A stretch of DNA of 33,193 nt from an uncultured Mucilaginibacter sp. (GCA_903887275.1 CAISPD010000268.1:1-33193); one strand, 5' to 3'; shown: positions 17,440 to 27,427, numbered from the stretch's first letter. Numbers and translations are program-made. Notes: a model not told the origin generated them from the letters alone.

Positions 17440-17557
17440 AAAGTACCTTTTCGCCCGAAACATCCATTTCAGATTTTAGAAGCATCCATTTTTTAATTTA
17501 GCTACAACCCGTAGAAAAATATTGGCAGGCCAGGGCGTGGATGACCGGCTAAAAAGT

Positions 17558-17565
17558 TATTTTTG
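17558..17565 (+). promoter_or_regulatory. Bacteroidota -7 box (TATTTTTG) for the dnaG operon
   Basis: Exact TAnnTTTG 18 bases before ATG 17584. It overlaps the upstream TTG that would otherwise extend the frame, which supports the ATG start. Confidence 0.5.
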
Positions 17566-17583
17566 TTGGTACGACTAAATAGT

Positions 17584-19509
17584 ATGATCACCAAACTCAC
17601 CATCGACCGTATAATGGAAGCCACAGATATTGTGGAAGTGATCGGTGAGTTTGTACAGTTAAAAAAGCGTGGTGCCAACTATGTGGGCCTTTCACCATTC
17701 GCCAACGAGCGTACACCATCCTTTACGGTGTCTCCCGCCAAAGGAATTTTTAAGGATTTCTCTTCGGGTAAAGGCGGTTCGGCAGTCACCTTTCTGATGG
17801 AACTTGAAAAATTTTCGTATCCGGAAGCGCTCAAATGGCTGGCCAAAAAATATGGTATCGAAGTTGAGGAAACCGTTGAATCCACTGAAAACAAAGAGGA
17901 AGAAAATCATCGCGAAAGTTTGATGATCGTAAGCGGTTATGCTGCAAAGTTTTTTCATGAAAGTTTACTGGAGACGGATGAGGGTCAGGCTATTGGCCTG
18001 AGCTATTTCAAAGAACGCGGGTTCAGCAATGAAACGATCAAAAAATTCGAATTAGGTTATTCGCCCGATCAATGGGAGGCATTCACAAGCAAAGCACTGA
18101 AAGAAGGATACCAGCAACAATTTCTGGAAGAAACGGGCTTGAGTGTTAAGCGAGACAATGGGACTTTATACGACCGTTACCGCGGACGGGTGATGTTCCC
18201 GATACATAGTTTTACTGGCCGGGTAATAGCATTTGGCGGACGAACGCTTAAGAATGACAAAAACGTCCCTAAATACGTCAACTCACCGGAATCGGAGATT
18301 TACCATAAATCGAATATTTTATATGGCTTATTTTTCGCCAAAAAAGCGATACGCGATGAGGATAATTGCTACCTGGTAGAAGGTTATGCTGACGTTTTGT
18401 CGGTACACCAGGCGGGAATAGAGAATGTAGTGGCTTCTTCGGGCACTTCATTAACGGTAGAGCAGATCAGATTGATCGGCCGTTTTACCAAAAACGTCAC
18501 AATACTATATGATGGCGATGCGGCAGGTATCAAAGCTTCCCTGCGGGGCCTTGATATGATCCTGGAGGAAGGACTTAATGTAAAAGTGGTGCTGTTTCCG
18601 GATGGTCATGACCCTGACTCCTATGTCAGGTTGGTTGGTACCCAGGCCTTCAAAACCCATATAGACCAAAACCGCAAGGATTTTATTCTTTACAAAACGG
18701 ATATCCTTCTTAAAGAAGCCGGCAATGACCCGATACGGCGTGCGGAAGTGATACGGGAGATTGTTGAGAGTATCGCCAAAATACCGGATTCTATAAAGGC
18801 ATCGGTGTTTATTCGTGAATGCAGCCATCAGCTAGAGATCGATGAGCGCGCTTTGCTTTCCGAATTGAATAAAATGCGACTGGCCAAAGCCCGGAAAGAA
18901 GCACAGCAAAATACCCGTATCATTGAGCCCTCTGATTATCTTACGCCCGAGGAACTTCCTCAGGAACTGCCGGTAAAAAAGGAGGATTCTAGTCAGGAAC
19001 GGGAGATTGTTAGGTTGCTATTGTTGTATGGGAATAAGATGATCGATTGGGACGGTATCGCTAACACCTATATTGGTCCGTTTATGATCGCTGAATTGGC
19101 CGATGTTGAGTTTGAACATGAGGCCAGTAAAAAATTTGTCGCCCACTATGCCAAAGAAGTGGAAGACGGCAATTTACCAGATGAACAATTTTTTATTCAT
19201 TTTCCCGATAAAGAGATAGTGGATCTTGCTGTTACTTTACTTGCTACCAAATACACGTTAAGTGATAATTGGTACGAGATGCATAAAATTTTGGTACCTG
19301 ACGAGCAGGTAAATATGAAGGCCACTATTTTAGGAGCAATATTTCACCTTAAAAAGCAGAAAGTGGGTAAGATATTAGACGGTCTGCGTGTTGAATTACA
19401 AAAAGTTGAAGGCGAAGCAGCCACGGAAGTATTACTGACCCAATACATGCATATGAAAAAAGTTGAAAAGAGCATATCGGATTATTTAGGTTCTGTTATC
19501 CTCAAGTAA
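17584..19509 (+). CDS. dnaG: DNA primase DnaG lacking zinc ligands
   Basis: 641 residues from ATG 17584 (MITKLTIDRIMEATDIVEVI). The layout is the N-terminal CHC2 domain (1-100), the RNA polymerase core with TOPRIM (YLVEGYADVLSVHQAG, then LYDGDAAGIKAS) and a C-terminal helicase-interaction region. In the CHC2 domain all four zinc ligands are replaced: CPFH is SPFA (37-40), and the later CFGC is DFSS (58-61). The surrounding fold (NERTPSFTVSPAKGIFKDF) is conserved, so the domain is retained without zinc. From memory, other Bacteroidota primases have the same change, but I have not checked this. It makes RNA primers for replication. It is directly abutted by yraN with zero spacing and looks like the first gene of a three-gene operon. 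Confidence 0.95.
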   Translation: MITKLTIDRIMEATDIVEVIGEFVQLKKRGANYVGLSPFANERTPSFTVSPAKGIFKDFSSGKGGSAVTFLMELEKFSYPEALKWLAKKYGIEVEETVESTENKEEENHRESLMIVSGYAAKFFHESLLETDEGQAIGLSYFKERGFSNETIKKFELGYSPDQWEAFTSKALKEGYQQQFLEETGLSVKRDNGTLYDRYRGRVMFPIHSFTGRVIAFGGRTLKNDKNVPKYVNSPESEIYHKSNILYGLFFAKKAIRDEDNCYLVEGYADVLSVHQAGIENVVASSGTSLTVEQIRLIGRFTKNVTILYDGDAAGIKASLRGLDMILEEGLNVKVVLFPDGHDPDSYVRLVGTQAFKTHIDQNRKDFILYKTDILLKEAGNDPIRRAEVIREIVESIAKIPDSIKASVFIRECSHQLEIDERALLSELNKMRLAKARKEAQQNTRIIEPSDYLTPEELPQELPVKKEDSSQEREIVRLLLLYGNKMIDWDGIANTYIGPFMIAELADVEFEHEASKKFVAHYAKEVEDGNLPDEQFFIHFPDKEIVDLAVTLLATKYTLSDNWYEMHKILVPDEQVNMKATILGAIFHLKKQKVGKILDGLRVELQKVEGEAATEVLLTQYMHMKKVEKSISDYLGSVILK

Positions 19510-19878
19510 ATGGCGCGGCACCTGGAGCTTGGGCGCAGGGGTGAGACTCTGGCTAAAGAATTTTTAGAGAAACTGGGCTATGAAATACTCGACGAAAACT
19601 GGACCCATGGCAAATGCGAAGTAGACCTGATTGCTTATAAAGACCGACGAATCATATTTATAGAAGTAAAAACCCGAACCAGCAATAGTTTTGGCGAACC
19701 GGAGGATTTTGTGGATATGAGGAAACAAAAATTGTTGCTTGAAGCGGCCGATGAATATATTTACCTGATGAATCACCAGGGTGAAGTACGGTTTGATATT
19801 ATAGCTGTATTATTTACTTCAACCACAAACTATAAAATAAAACATATCGAGGACGCTTTTTGGCCTTCACCTATTTGA
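19510..19878 (+). CDS. yraN: YraN/UPF0102 family predicted nuclease
   Basis: 122 residues, the typical size. It carries the family start HLELGRRGETLAKEFLEKLGYEIL and the PD-(D/E)XK-like catalytic set in CEVDLIAYKDRRIIFIEVKTR (Asp, then Glu-x-Lys), consistent with a Holliday-junction-resolvase-like fold. Its cellular job is unproven; links to DNA repair or recombination are inferred from the fold. The ATG follows the dnaG stop codon with no gap, so translation is almost certainly coupled. The next gene begins three bases after its stop. Confidence 0.93.
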   Translation: MARHLELGRRGETLAKEFLEKLGYEILDENWTHGKCEVDLIAYKDRRIIFIEVKTRTSNSFGEPEDFVDMRKQKLLLEAADEYIYLMNHQGEVRFDIIAVLFTSTTNYKIKHIEDAFWPSPI

Positions 19879-19881
19879 TCA

Positions 19882-20943
19882 ATGAAGAAGATAATATTTG
19901 TTTTTTTTGGCTTTGCATTAAATTTCGGCTGGCTTGCCTGCAAAACAACTGAACATCACGTTGATATAACTATTTCTCCCGAAGCTGGAGCTAATTATAA
20001 ATCAGGCGATCCGGTGACAGTGAAACTTAGTTATCCGGGCGATTTGAAGCCTGATTCTATCGTTTTCCTCGTCGACTCGGCAAAGGTTGCCACTAAAAAA
20101 GACAGTACCGCACTTATTCTTAAAACGGATAGTCTATCGCTCGGTCCAAGGGTTGTAACAGCCAGAATCTTTAGCCAGGGTAAAAGTCAGGAAATTACGA
20201 CCAATATTGTACTGCTTGCTGCAAAATCGCCCGAACAATATACTTATGTTGTAGAGCGCAAATTCCCTCATGATACAAGTTCTTATACGGAAGGCCTTGA
20301 ATATCACGATGGGTATTTATATGAGAGCACCGGCAACTATGGTTCTTCGAAATTAATGAAAGTGGATCTGCAGACAGGAAAAGCGCTGCTATCAGTTAAG
20401 CTTGACAAAAAATATTTCGGTGAAGGCTTTACGATGTTAGGTGATAAGATCATGCAGCTGACCTATAAGGAAAAGACAGGCTTTGTTTATGACAAAAATA
20501 CGTTCAAAACACTCAAAACATTTAGCTATAACACGGGTGTCGAAGGATGGGGTGTTTGTAATGATGGTACTAAAATTTACACCGACGATAGTTCCAACAG
20601 GATATGGTTCCTTGATACGAAGGACTACCATAATATTGGTTTTATTGATGTGTATGATGATAAGCGCCAAATAGACATGGTAAACGAATTGGAATACGTT
20701 AACAAAAAGCTTTACGCTAACGTCTATACCCAGGACACCATATTAGTGATCAACCCCAAAACAGGCTCTGTTGAACAGCGCGTGGATATGAAAGACCTTT
20801 GGCCGCTGAAGGACCGCCCCTCAGGTTTTGACAATACTCAAAATGTGCTAAACGGTATTGCCTGGGACGAAAAGGGTAAACGCCTTTTTGTAACGGGTAA
20901 AAAATGGCCTTATGTATACCAGGTTAGATTTGTGAAAAAGTAA
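19882..20943 (+). CDS. Glutaminyl-peptide cyclotransferase, lipoprotein
   Basis: 353 residues. A signal peptide with lipobox-like WLAC puts the lipidated Cys at 20. After an Ig-like N-terminal region (about 25-115) comes the plant/bacterial glutamine cyclotransferase beta-propeller: SYTEGLEYHDGYLYESTGNYGSSKL (about 132-156), GWGVCNDGTKIYTDDSSNRIWFLD, and NGIAWDEKGKRLFVTGKKWPYVYQV at the end. These enzymes convert N-terminal glutamine to pyroglutamate on exported proteins. It is the third gene of the dnaG-yraN set by spacing (3 bases), though the functional link is not obvious. The stop codon is only 12 bases from the convergent transposase gene. Confidence 0.9.
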   Translation: MKKIIFVFFGFALNFGWLACKTTEHHVDITISPEAGANYKSGDPVTVKLSYPGDLKPDSIVFLVDSAKVATKKDSTALILKTDSLSLGPRVVTARIFSQGKSQEITTNIVLLAAKSPEQYTYVVERKFPHDTSSYTEGLEYHDGYLYESTGNYGSSKLMKVDLQTGKALLSVKLDKKYFGEGFTMLGDKIMQLTYKEKTGFVYDKNTFKTLKTFSYNTGVEGWGVCNDGTKIYTDDSSNRIWFLDTKDYHNIGFIDVYDDKRQIDMVNELEYVNKKLYANVYTQDTILVINPKTGSVEQRVDMKDLWPLKDRPSGFDNTQNVLNGIAWDEKGKRLFVTGKKWPYVYQVRFVKK

Positions 20944-20955
20944 TTTTTTTCGTTT

Positions 20956-21393
20956 TTACTGTTTTTTTATCAGCTTCCAGCCGTACCTGGTTATAAACTC
21001 TGCGACCTCATCGTTAAAGCTTTTTTTGGCATGATGGGTTTCCTGATTTTTTATATAATTGATGACTTTGTCTACCTGTGATTCACTTACAGATACAGCA
21101 AAATAATCGTCTTGCCAGCTAAATTTTCCTTGTGTAATGTCATTCCTATTGATCCAAAAAGATGATTCTCCTTTGATTAGCTGAGCAATTTTAGAGATTG
21201 TCTGATCTTTTCCCAATGAGATAAGGCAATGGATATGATCAATGTGGCCATTAACCGATTGAATGTAAATGTCTTTGTCTTTACAGTTGTTTTTGATATG
21301 CTCGAATAAGTCATACCTGATTTCTTTGTTGAGTAGTGGCTCCCTGTTCTTTGTTGAAAAAACTAAGTGCACCCAAATTTTTACAAATGACAT
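20956..21393 (-). CDS. IS200-like Y1 transposase (RAYT/TnpA type)
   Basis: 145 residues from ATG 21393. It is a small HUH single-strand transposase: metal-binding His-Ile-His in HIDHIHCLISL (H53, H55) and a nucleophile Tyr at 113 in VDKVINYIKNQETHH. Opening SFVKIWVHLVFSTKNREPLL is typical of this family. These enzymes cut and join single-stranded DNA at foot-of-hairpin sites. A TTG at 21420 would extend the frame through a hairpin motif, so the ATG is preferred. The DNA just upstream of the start (21404-21847) is a hairpin-ended repeat array, as in REP-associated tyrosine transposases. No matching hairpin lies beyond its 3' end, which argues against a complete IS200 element. The gene is intact. 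The stop of the cyclotransferase gene is 12 bases away. Confidence 0.9.
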   Translation of the reverse strand: MSFVKIWVHLVFSTKNREPLLNKEIRYDLFEHIKNNCKDKDIYIQSVNGHIDHIHCLISLGKDQTISKIAQLIKGESSFWINRNDITQGKFSWQDDYFAVSVSESQVDKVINYIKNQETHHAKKSFNDEVAEFITRYGWKLIKKQ

Positions 21394-21403
21394 GGCGGAT
21401 AAG

Positions 21404-21847
21404 GTTTGGCTAAAGCCCAATTAAATTTTAATCTTATTCCGTTGGCTAAATCCAACGGTAATGAAATTATAAAAAAAATGTTTTCATAACAAAATTCCAT
21501 GAATTGTTGCAATGAAATCATTGCCTCCAGCCGGTTGATTTGTGGCAGAAATATTATTGGAGTTGACTAAAGCCGATGGCAATGAAGGTATAAAATCAGC
21601 TTGCACAATGAAACTCCCCGCATCGTTACAATGACGTCACTGCTTCCAGCCGGGTAAATTTGTGGCAGAAATATTATTTCAGTCTGCTAATGCCAATGAA
21701 ATTATAGAATTTGCTTTCACAACAAAATTCCTTGAATGGCTGCTACGCCGCCCTGGCCTCCAGCCGGGTTAATTTGTGGCATCAACTATATTGCCGTTGG
21801 CTTTAGCCAACGGATCAAAAATTTTGTTAAATGGGCTTTAGCCCAAC
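21404..21847. repeat. REP-like array with inverted ends and three ~120-bp tandem units
   Basis: This 444-base stretch fills the gap between the transposase and pgi. Left (21404-21458) and right (21794-21847) ends match as roughly 55-base inverted copies, each holding two hairpins: an outer TTGGGCTTTAGCC-type motif and an inner CCGTTGG...CCAACGG motif (21439-21458 and 21794-21813; the right one has 9-bp arms). Inside are three degenerate tandem units, about 120, 120 and 114 bases apart, each with CTCCAGCCGG or CTTCCAGCCGGG then TTTGTGGCA (near 21523-21547, 21643-21667, 21756-21781) and the first two sharing GAAATATTATT. The outer hairpin touches the transposase start and the pgi stop. A REP/BIME-like role, with recognition by the neighbouring transposase, is inferred. 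Confidence 0.8.
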
Positions 21848-21848
21848 A

Positions 21849-23528
<1,680 letters not shown>

Positions 23529-23529
23529 T

Positions 23530-23605
23530 TAAGCCCCACATCAAATTAACAGAAGTATAACATACGTGCATTCAATATGGCTTATGTTACTGTTTTTGGG
23601 GCTTA
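23530..23605. other. Nested long inverted repeat in the pgi / 23792 divergent gap
   Basis: An outer 9-bp pair TAAGCCCCA (23530-23538) / TGGGGCTTA (23597-23605) encloses an inner 7-bp pair TAACATA (23558-23564) / TATGTTA (23583-23589). It overlaps the pgi -33 region. It may be an operator pair or a structured RNA. Confidence 0.4.
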
Positions 23606-23715
23606 GCTTAGTGTATTTATAACGAATCAGACTTAGTGTTGTTTTTACACCAAATAAATTGCGATAAATTTAAAATATGGTGACAATTGTTTTTAAAATT
23701 CGAAATAATAAATAA

Positions 23716-23723
23716 TATATTTG
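23716..23723 (+). promoter_or_regulatory. Bacteroidota -7 box (TATATTTG) for the gene at 23792
   Basis: Exact TAnnTTTG with an upstream TTG at 23687-23689 (26 bases, longer than ideal). The inferred leader is about 65 bases and contains the purine-rich GGGAGTAGGG just before the ATG. Confidence 0.5.
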
Positions 23724-23791
23724 TAGTGTTAATAAAAAAATAAGCTATTTGTCATCATTTTGTCAATACATACTAAACGGGAGTAGGGTAT

Positions 23792-24229
23792 ATGTTTGAG
23801 CAACTTTTTATGCTAGTAAGAAATAACGCCGGAAAGGCAGTTATTGACAATCCGGAGATTCCGGAACGCGATTGCGAAGCGATTATTAATGAAGCTACTA
23901 GCTCTATTATTGAGGTTTTAAAAGGTCAGATGGAATCGGGTAAATTAAAAGACCTCGTGAGGTATTTTCAATATCCTGAAATCTACCAAAATCCCTTGGT
24001 AAGCAGTGTAGTGAGTAAGTTTGCCGGAAAGCTAAATAATAATTATGGCATAGAGCCTGAAGTTGCAGTGCGCATTGCAAACTCGTTAATGCCGCCGGTA
24101 ATGATTGAATTGATCAGGCAATCGAAAATTGAACAAAACAAAGACTTTGGTTTGGGTACATTTTTATCTATGATCAATGGCAACCGCGCTGATCTGACTA
24201 GATTGGTAAACTACCTGACCAGGGGGTAA
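23792..24229 (+). CDS. Helical protein, possibly DUF937-like
   Basis: 145 residues with no signal peptide and no clear membrane segment, predicted mostly helical. The stretch VSSVVSKFAGKLNNNYGIEPEVAVRIANSLMPPVMIELIRQ (about 73-113; shown here only as a family comparison by its SSVV...LMPPVM pattern) recalls DUF937/YidB-type proteins, but the match is by eye. Function unknown. A purine-rich GGGAGTAGGG precedes the ATG, unusual among the genes here, which mostly lack a Shine-Dalgarno. It has its own promoter box and is followed by a 12-bp terminator hairpin, so it is a single-gene unit between pgi and prfB. Confidence 0.75.
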   Translation: MFEQLFMLVRNNAGKAVIDNPEIPERDCEAIINEATSSIIEVLKGQMESGKLKDLVRYFQYPEIYQNPLVSSVVSKFAGKLNNNYGIEPEVAVRIANSLMPPVMIELIRQSKIEQNKDFGLGTFLSMINGNRADLTRLVNYLTRG

Positions 24230-24266
24230 AAAAAAATTGTAACACTAACTACGAAAAGCAACCTTT

Positions 24267-24297
24267 AAAGGGTCATGGTAAAATCCATGACCCTTTT
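24267..24297 (+). terminator. Terminator hairpin after the 23792 gene
   Basis: Perfect 12-bp stem AAAGGGTCATGG (24267-24278) / CCATGACCCTTT (24285-24296) with a 6-base loop TAAAAT. The T tract is short because part of it is in the stem. Confidence 0.75.
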
Positions 24298-24402
24298 GGT
24301 TTAATTAAGTTTTGGGCGATCAAGGTTTTTATTTTTCTTTTGTTCGATATCTCAATTTTTAGTGCAATTTTGGAGTATAGCCCTTTGGCATCCGCATTTT
24401 AC

Positions 24403-24410
24403 TATATTTG
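24403..24410 (+). promoter_or_regulatory. Bacteroidota -7 box (TATATTTG) for prfB
   Basis: Exact TAnnTTTG ending four bases before the prfB ATG; the inferred start of transcription is about one base before the ATG, so the mRNA would be leaderless. A TTTG at 24384-24387 is only 15 bases upstream, a short spacing. Confidence 0.55.
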
Positions 24411-24414
24411 CCAC

Positions 24415-25504
24415 ATGACTAAAGAACAAGTACAAGACTTGAGGGATAGAACAGTTTCCCTGAGGAGGCATCTTTGACATCGATGCTAAACTTGATGCCC
24501 TTAACAAAGAGCAGGAAATAACGCTCGGCCCCTCATTCTGGGACCAACCTAAAGAAGCCGAAAAGGTATTGGCTTCGATCAAAACCAAAAAAATCTGGAC
24601 AGATGCCTACCAGCAGGTCGTTTCAAAAGTAGACGATGCCGGAGTGATGTTTGATTTTTTTCAGGCTGGGGATGCTTCTGAAAGCGAAATGAAGGAACAG
24701 TTTAATATTGCCCTGAAGGCGGTTGAAGAACTTGAATTTAAAAATATGCTTTCAACTGAAGAAGATCAGCTGAATGCCGTTTTACAGGTCACTGCAGGTG
24801 CAGGCGGAACTGAAAGTTGCGACTGGGCCGGAATGCTGATGCGTATGTATATTATGTGGGGCGAAAAGAATGGTTACAAAGTTACTGAACAAGATTTCCA
24901 GGAAGGTGATGTAGCTGGTGTAAAAACAGTAACCTTGCAGTTTGAAGGCGATTTTGCATACGGTTACCTGAAAGGTGAAAATGGGGTTCATCGTTTGGTG
25001 CGTATCTCGCCATTTGACTCTAACGCTAAGCGGCATACTTCTTTTGCTTCGGTTTATGTATACCCGCTTGTTGACGATACTATTGAGATAGATATTAATC
25101 CGGCCGATATTGAATTTGAGACCTTCCGGTCTGGCGGTGCCGGCGGGCAAAATGTGAATAAGGTGGAAACTGCGGTGCGCTTGTACCACAAACCATCCGG
25201 TATCATTATAAAAAACCAGGAGTCACGCTCGCAGTTGCAGAATAAGGACAATGCTATTCGTTTGCTGAAATCGCAGTTATACGAGATTGAAATGCGCAAA
25301 CGCCAGGAAACCAGTAACGCGATTGAGGGTAATAAGAAAAAAATTGAATGGGGTTCACAGATCAGGAATTATGTGTTACATCCCTATAAATTGGTGAAGG
25401 ACTTACGTACCGACCATGAAACTTCGAATGCGCAGGCGGTACTTGATGGCGAACTTGATGATTTTTTGAAAGCCTACCTGATGGAGTTTGGTGGTTCGAA
25501 GTAA
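24415..25504 (+). CDS. prfB: Peptide chain release factor 2, programmed +1 frameshift
   Basis: 362 residues when joined as 24415-24474 and 24476-25504. Zero frame reads M-T-K-E-Q to codon 20 (CTT), then TGA at 24475-24477. The site is AGGAGG (24463-24468), CAT, CTT, TGA, C, the classic RF2 autoregulatory slip: a +1 shift skips T24475 and continues as GAC ATC GAT. Downstream are the stop-codon reading tripeptide SPF (in [14 protein letters not shown]) and the catalytic GGQ ([16 protein letters not shown]). RF2 terminates at UGA and UAA; low RF2 stalls at the TGA and favours the shift. An open frame that starts at 24569 is only the post-shift part. The ATG has no Shine-Dalgarno, while the internal AGGAGG is perfect. 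Confidence 0.96.
24463..24478 (+). promoter_or_regulatory. RF2 programmed frameshift site
   Basis: AGGAGG, three bases (CAT), CTT TGA C. The spacing from the Shine-Dalgarno-like hexamer to the slippery CTT is three bases, as in E. coli prfB. Confidence 0.95.
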
Positions 25505-25552
25505 TCAATTAACTTTAAGGCTGTAAGCTTAGCTTGCTCAATTTGAACCGAC

Positions 25553-26455
25553 ATGAAAATTTTTAGATTATTTTTGGCCCTGGCTATGTTTAGCTCGTCT
25601 GTTTCTATTGCCCAACAGCAAATTCCCTTGTACCCTAATGGGGTGCCCAATTCAAAAAAGACGCCATCAACTTATATCGAACGGGTAGACCAGACAGACT
25701 GGATCACGGGAGTTAGTATACCTACCATTACACCCTATTTTCCGGATAAAGGGAAAGCTAACGGAACAGCGATCATCATTTTCCCTGGTGGTGGCTATGC
25801 AGGATTAGCGTCTGGACATGAGGGACGTGGAATAGCGCAGGAATTCAATAAAATTGGCGTGACGGCTTTCGTAGTGAAATACCGCTTACCCAGTGATTCT
25901 ATCATGGTCAACAAGACCATCGGTCCACTGCAAGATGCGCAACGGGCTATACAACTGGTAAGGGAACGTGCGGCAGAATGGGGCATCAATCCGCATAAGA
26001 TCGGTATTATCGGATTTTCGGCCGGAGGACATTTAGCTTCAACATTAGATACGCATTACGCTAAAGCTTTGATAGAAAATCCTAACAATACCAGCCTGCG
26101 TCCCGACTTTGCCATACTGGTTTACCCGGTAATCAGTTTCGGGCCCGAAGCACATGTAGGTTCGCGCGAAAACCTGATCGGCACAAAGCCATCGGCTGAA
26201 CTTATAGAATTATATTCAAACGAAAAGCAGATCACCGCCGATACACCTCCAACTTTTCTTGTACATGCTACAGATGATGATGTAGTGCCCGTTGAAAATT
26301 CGATACTGTTCTATGAAGGATTACTGAAGAACAAAGTAAAGGCAGAATTACACATTTTTGAAGCCGGTGGCCACGGTTTTGGCCTGAATAATCCAAAAAG
26401 TAGCGAACATTGGTTCAATTTGGCCGCAAGCTGGCTGGCTGGTAATGGCTTTTGA
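25553..26455 (+). CDS. Exported alpha/beta-hydrolase, esterase-like
   Basis: 300 residues with signal peptide MKIFRLFLALAMFSSSVSIAQ (1-21 region). The oxyanion-type PGGGY is at 78-82, the nucleophile elbow GFSAGG at 154-158 (Ser156), a catalytic Asp in HATDDDVVP (about 242) and His274 in GGHGFG. The overall pattern is of the BD-FAE/acetyl-xylan-esterase-like exported esterases common in polysaccharide-degrading Bacteroidota; de-acetylation of plant glycans is plausible, not proven. No CAZyme neighbours are in the window. It follows prfB by 48 bases, and TCAATTTG upstream is one base off the -7 consensus. Confidence 0.85.
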   Translation: MKIFRLFLALAMFSSSVSIAQQQIPLYPNGVPNSKKTPSTYIERVDQTDWITGVSIPTITPYFPDKGKANGTAIIIFPGGGYAGLASGHEGRGIAQEFNKIGVTAFVVKYRLPSDSIMVNKTIGPLQDAQRAIQLVRERAAEWGINPHKIGIIGFSAGGHLASTLDTHYAKALIENPNNTSLRPDFAILVYPVISFGPEAHVGSRENLIGTKPSAELIELYSNEKQITADTPPTFLVHATDDDVVPVENSILFYEGLLKNKVKAELHIFEAGGHGFGLNNPKSSEHWFNLAASWLAGNGF

Positions 26456-26500
26456 TCACTGATTTCAGAACATCTTCAGCTAAATATTCTCTGGCTTTCG

Positions 26501-26531
26501 GACTTCCCGACTTAGGCGGACTTTCGGACTA
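26501..26531. repeat. CTTCCCGA/CTTTCGGA repeat ending in a stop codon
   Basis: CTTCCCGA (26503) and CTTTCGGA (26521) are 18 bases apart and the second is followed by CTAAT. The CTA at 26529-26531 is the minus-strand stop codon of the SirB1-like gene. Mirrors 630-659. Confidence 0.6.
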
Positions 26532-27386
26532 ATTAAGTATTTCCAGCAATTCGTTCAATTCAGCAACTTTTTCGGTAGAACCTAAGTTCTCATAGGCACT
26601 GATCAGGTTTCGTAATATACGGCGAATGATGTCGGCGTTTCCGCATGGCTCATAAAACTGTTTTTCGGCGCGTAGTTTTAGTGTTTTCAGGAACATGTCA
26701 ACATCCCTTCGGCCAAAGATCAAACCCCGGTTAAAGGCATTAATGTAAAAGAGGATACCGCCTTCAAACTCAGTTTCCATTTGCTCATCTACGTAGGCCA
26801 GGATAAAGTGTTGCGGCAGATTTACCCCGAAGACTGGAATATCCAGTTTTTGTGCAATGATGGAATAAATGATTGCTAACGAGATCTGATTGCCCTTTTT
26901 GGTATCAAGTACCTGACTCAGGTAGCTATTCTGCGGATCCTGGTGATTAGTTGTATTGCCGCTAAAGCCATGGATATTGTAAAAGACATGATTGATCAGT
27001 TTGATCTGTTCTGCCGGAGTAGCATCGTAAATAAGTTGCAGCCAGATATCGCGTTTGATGGCTTCTATCTGATTGATGATCTTTTGTTCGTCAAGATCAG
27101 GATATTGGTATTTATTGATGGTGAGTACTCCCTGTAATAAATCGAATGAACCGCCCTGATACCAGAGTTTAAGTTCATCTTTTACTACTCCGAATTGCAA
27201 TTCATGTACCAGATCAGCAATCCGTTCCTGTTGTATCGGGTCAAATGCCTGTTCCCAGGCTGATTCCAGAAACTCGATCACAGCAGGCCCATAGGAAGCC
27301 AGTTTATTATGAATATGTTCAAATATTTCCTTGTCAGGGTCATCCAATAACCGAATCAAGGAGTTGATCTCAACAGGGTCTATCAT
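26529..27386 (-). CDS. SirB1-like transglutaminase-fold protein
   Basis: 285 residues. A helical N-terminal part (1-115) leads to the Transglut_core2 (SirB1/YchA) region: NSYLSQVLDTKKGNQISLAIIY (153-174) and GVNLPQHFILAYVD (187-200). A TPR-like C-terminal helical pair (about 245-285) is usual for the family. The typical N-Q/P-I-S-L motif is kept; there is no catalytic Cys at the expected place, as in most SirB1 members, so no protease or transglutaminase activity should be assumed. The function of the family is unclear. Divergent from the methyltransferase, with only 41 bases between the starts. Confidence 0.85.
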   Translation of the reverse strand: MIDPVEINSLIRLLDDPDKEIFEHIHNKLASYGPAVIEFLESAWEQAFDPIQQERIADLVHELQFGVVKDELKLWYQGGSFDLLQGVLTINKYQYPDLDEQKIINQIEAIKRDIWLQLIYDATPAEQIKLINHVFYNIHGFSGNTTNHQDPQNSYLSQVLDTKKGNQISLAIIYSIIAQKLDIPVFGVNLPQHFILAYVDEQMETEFEGGILFYINAFNRGLIFGRRDVDMFLKTLKLRAEKQFYEPCGNADIIRRILRNLISAYENLGSTEKVAELNELLEILN

Positions 27387-27427
27387 CCGAATGCTAAAAT
27401 ACTAAACCTTTAACTAATTTTACAGCC

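Noticed and set aside
17563..17583. TTG start for DnaG
   Set aside because: It lies inside a TATTTTTG box; ATG 17584 gives the family N-terminus MITKLTIDRIMEATDIVEVI.
21404..21847. CRISPR array
   Set aside because: The period is about 120 bases, the units are degenerate and lack uniform short repeats with unique spacers, and no cas genes are present.
20956..21847. Complete IS200/IS605 element
   Set aside because: Hairpins occur only on the upstream side of the transposase, and the 3' side runs straight into the neighbouring stop codon region with T runs but no hairpin.
24415..24477. prfB start as a short separate ORF ended by TGA
   Set aside because: The AGGAGG-CAT-CTT-TGA-C context is the known RF2 recoding site, and the downstream frame lacks its own sound start.
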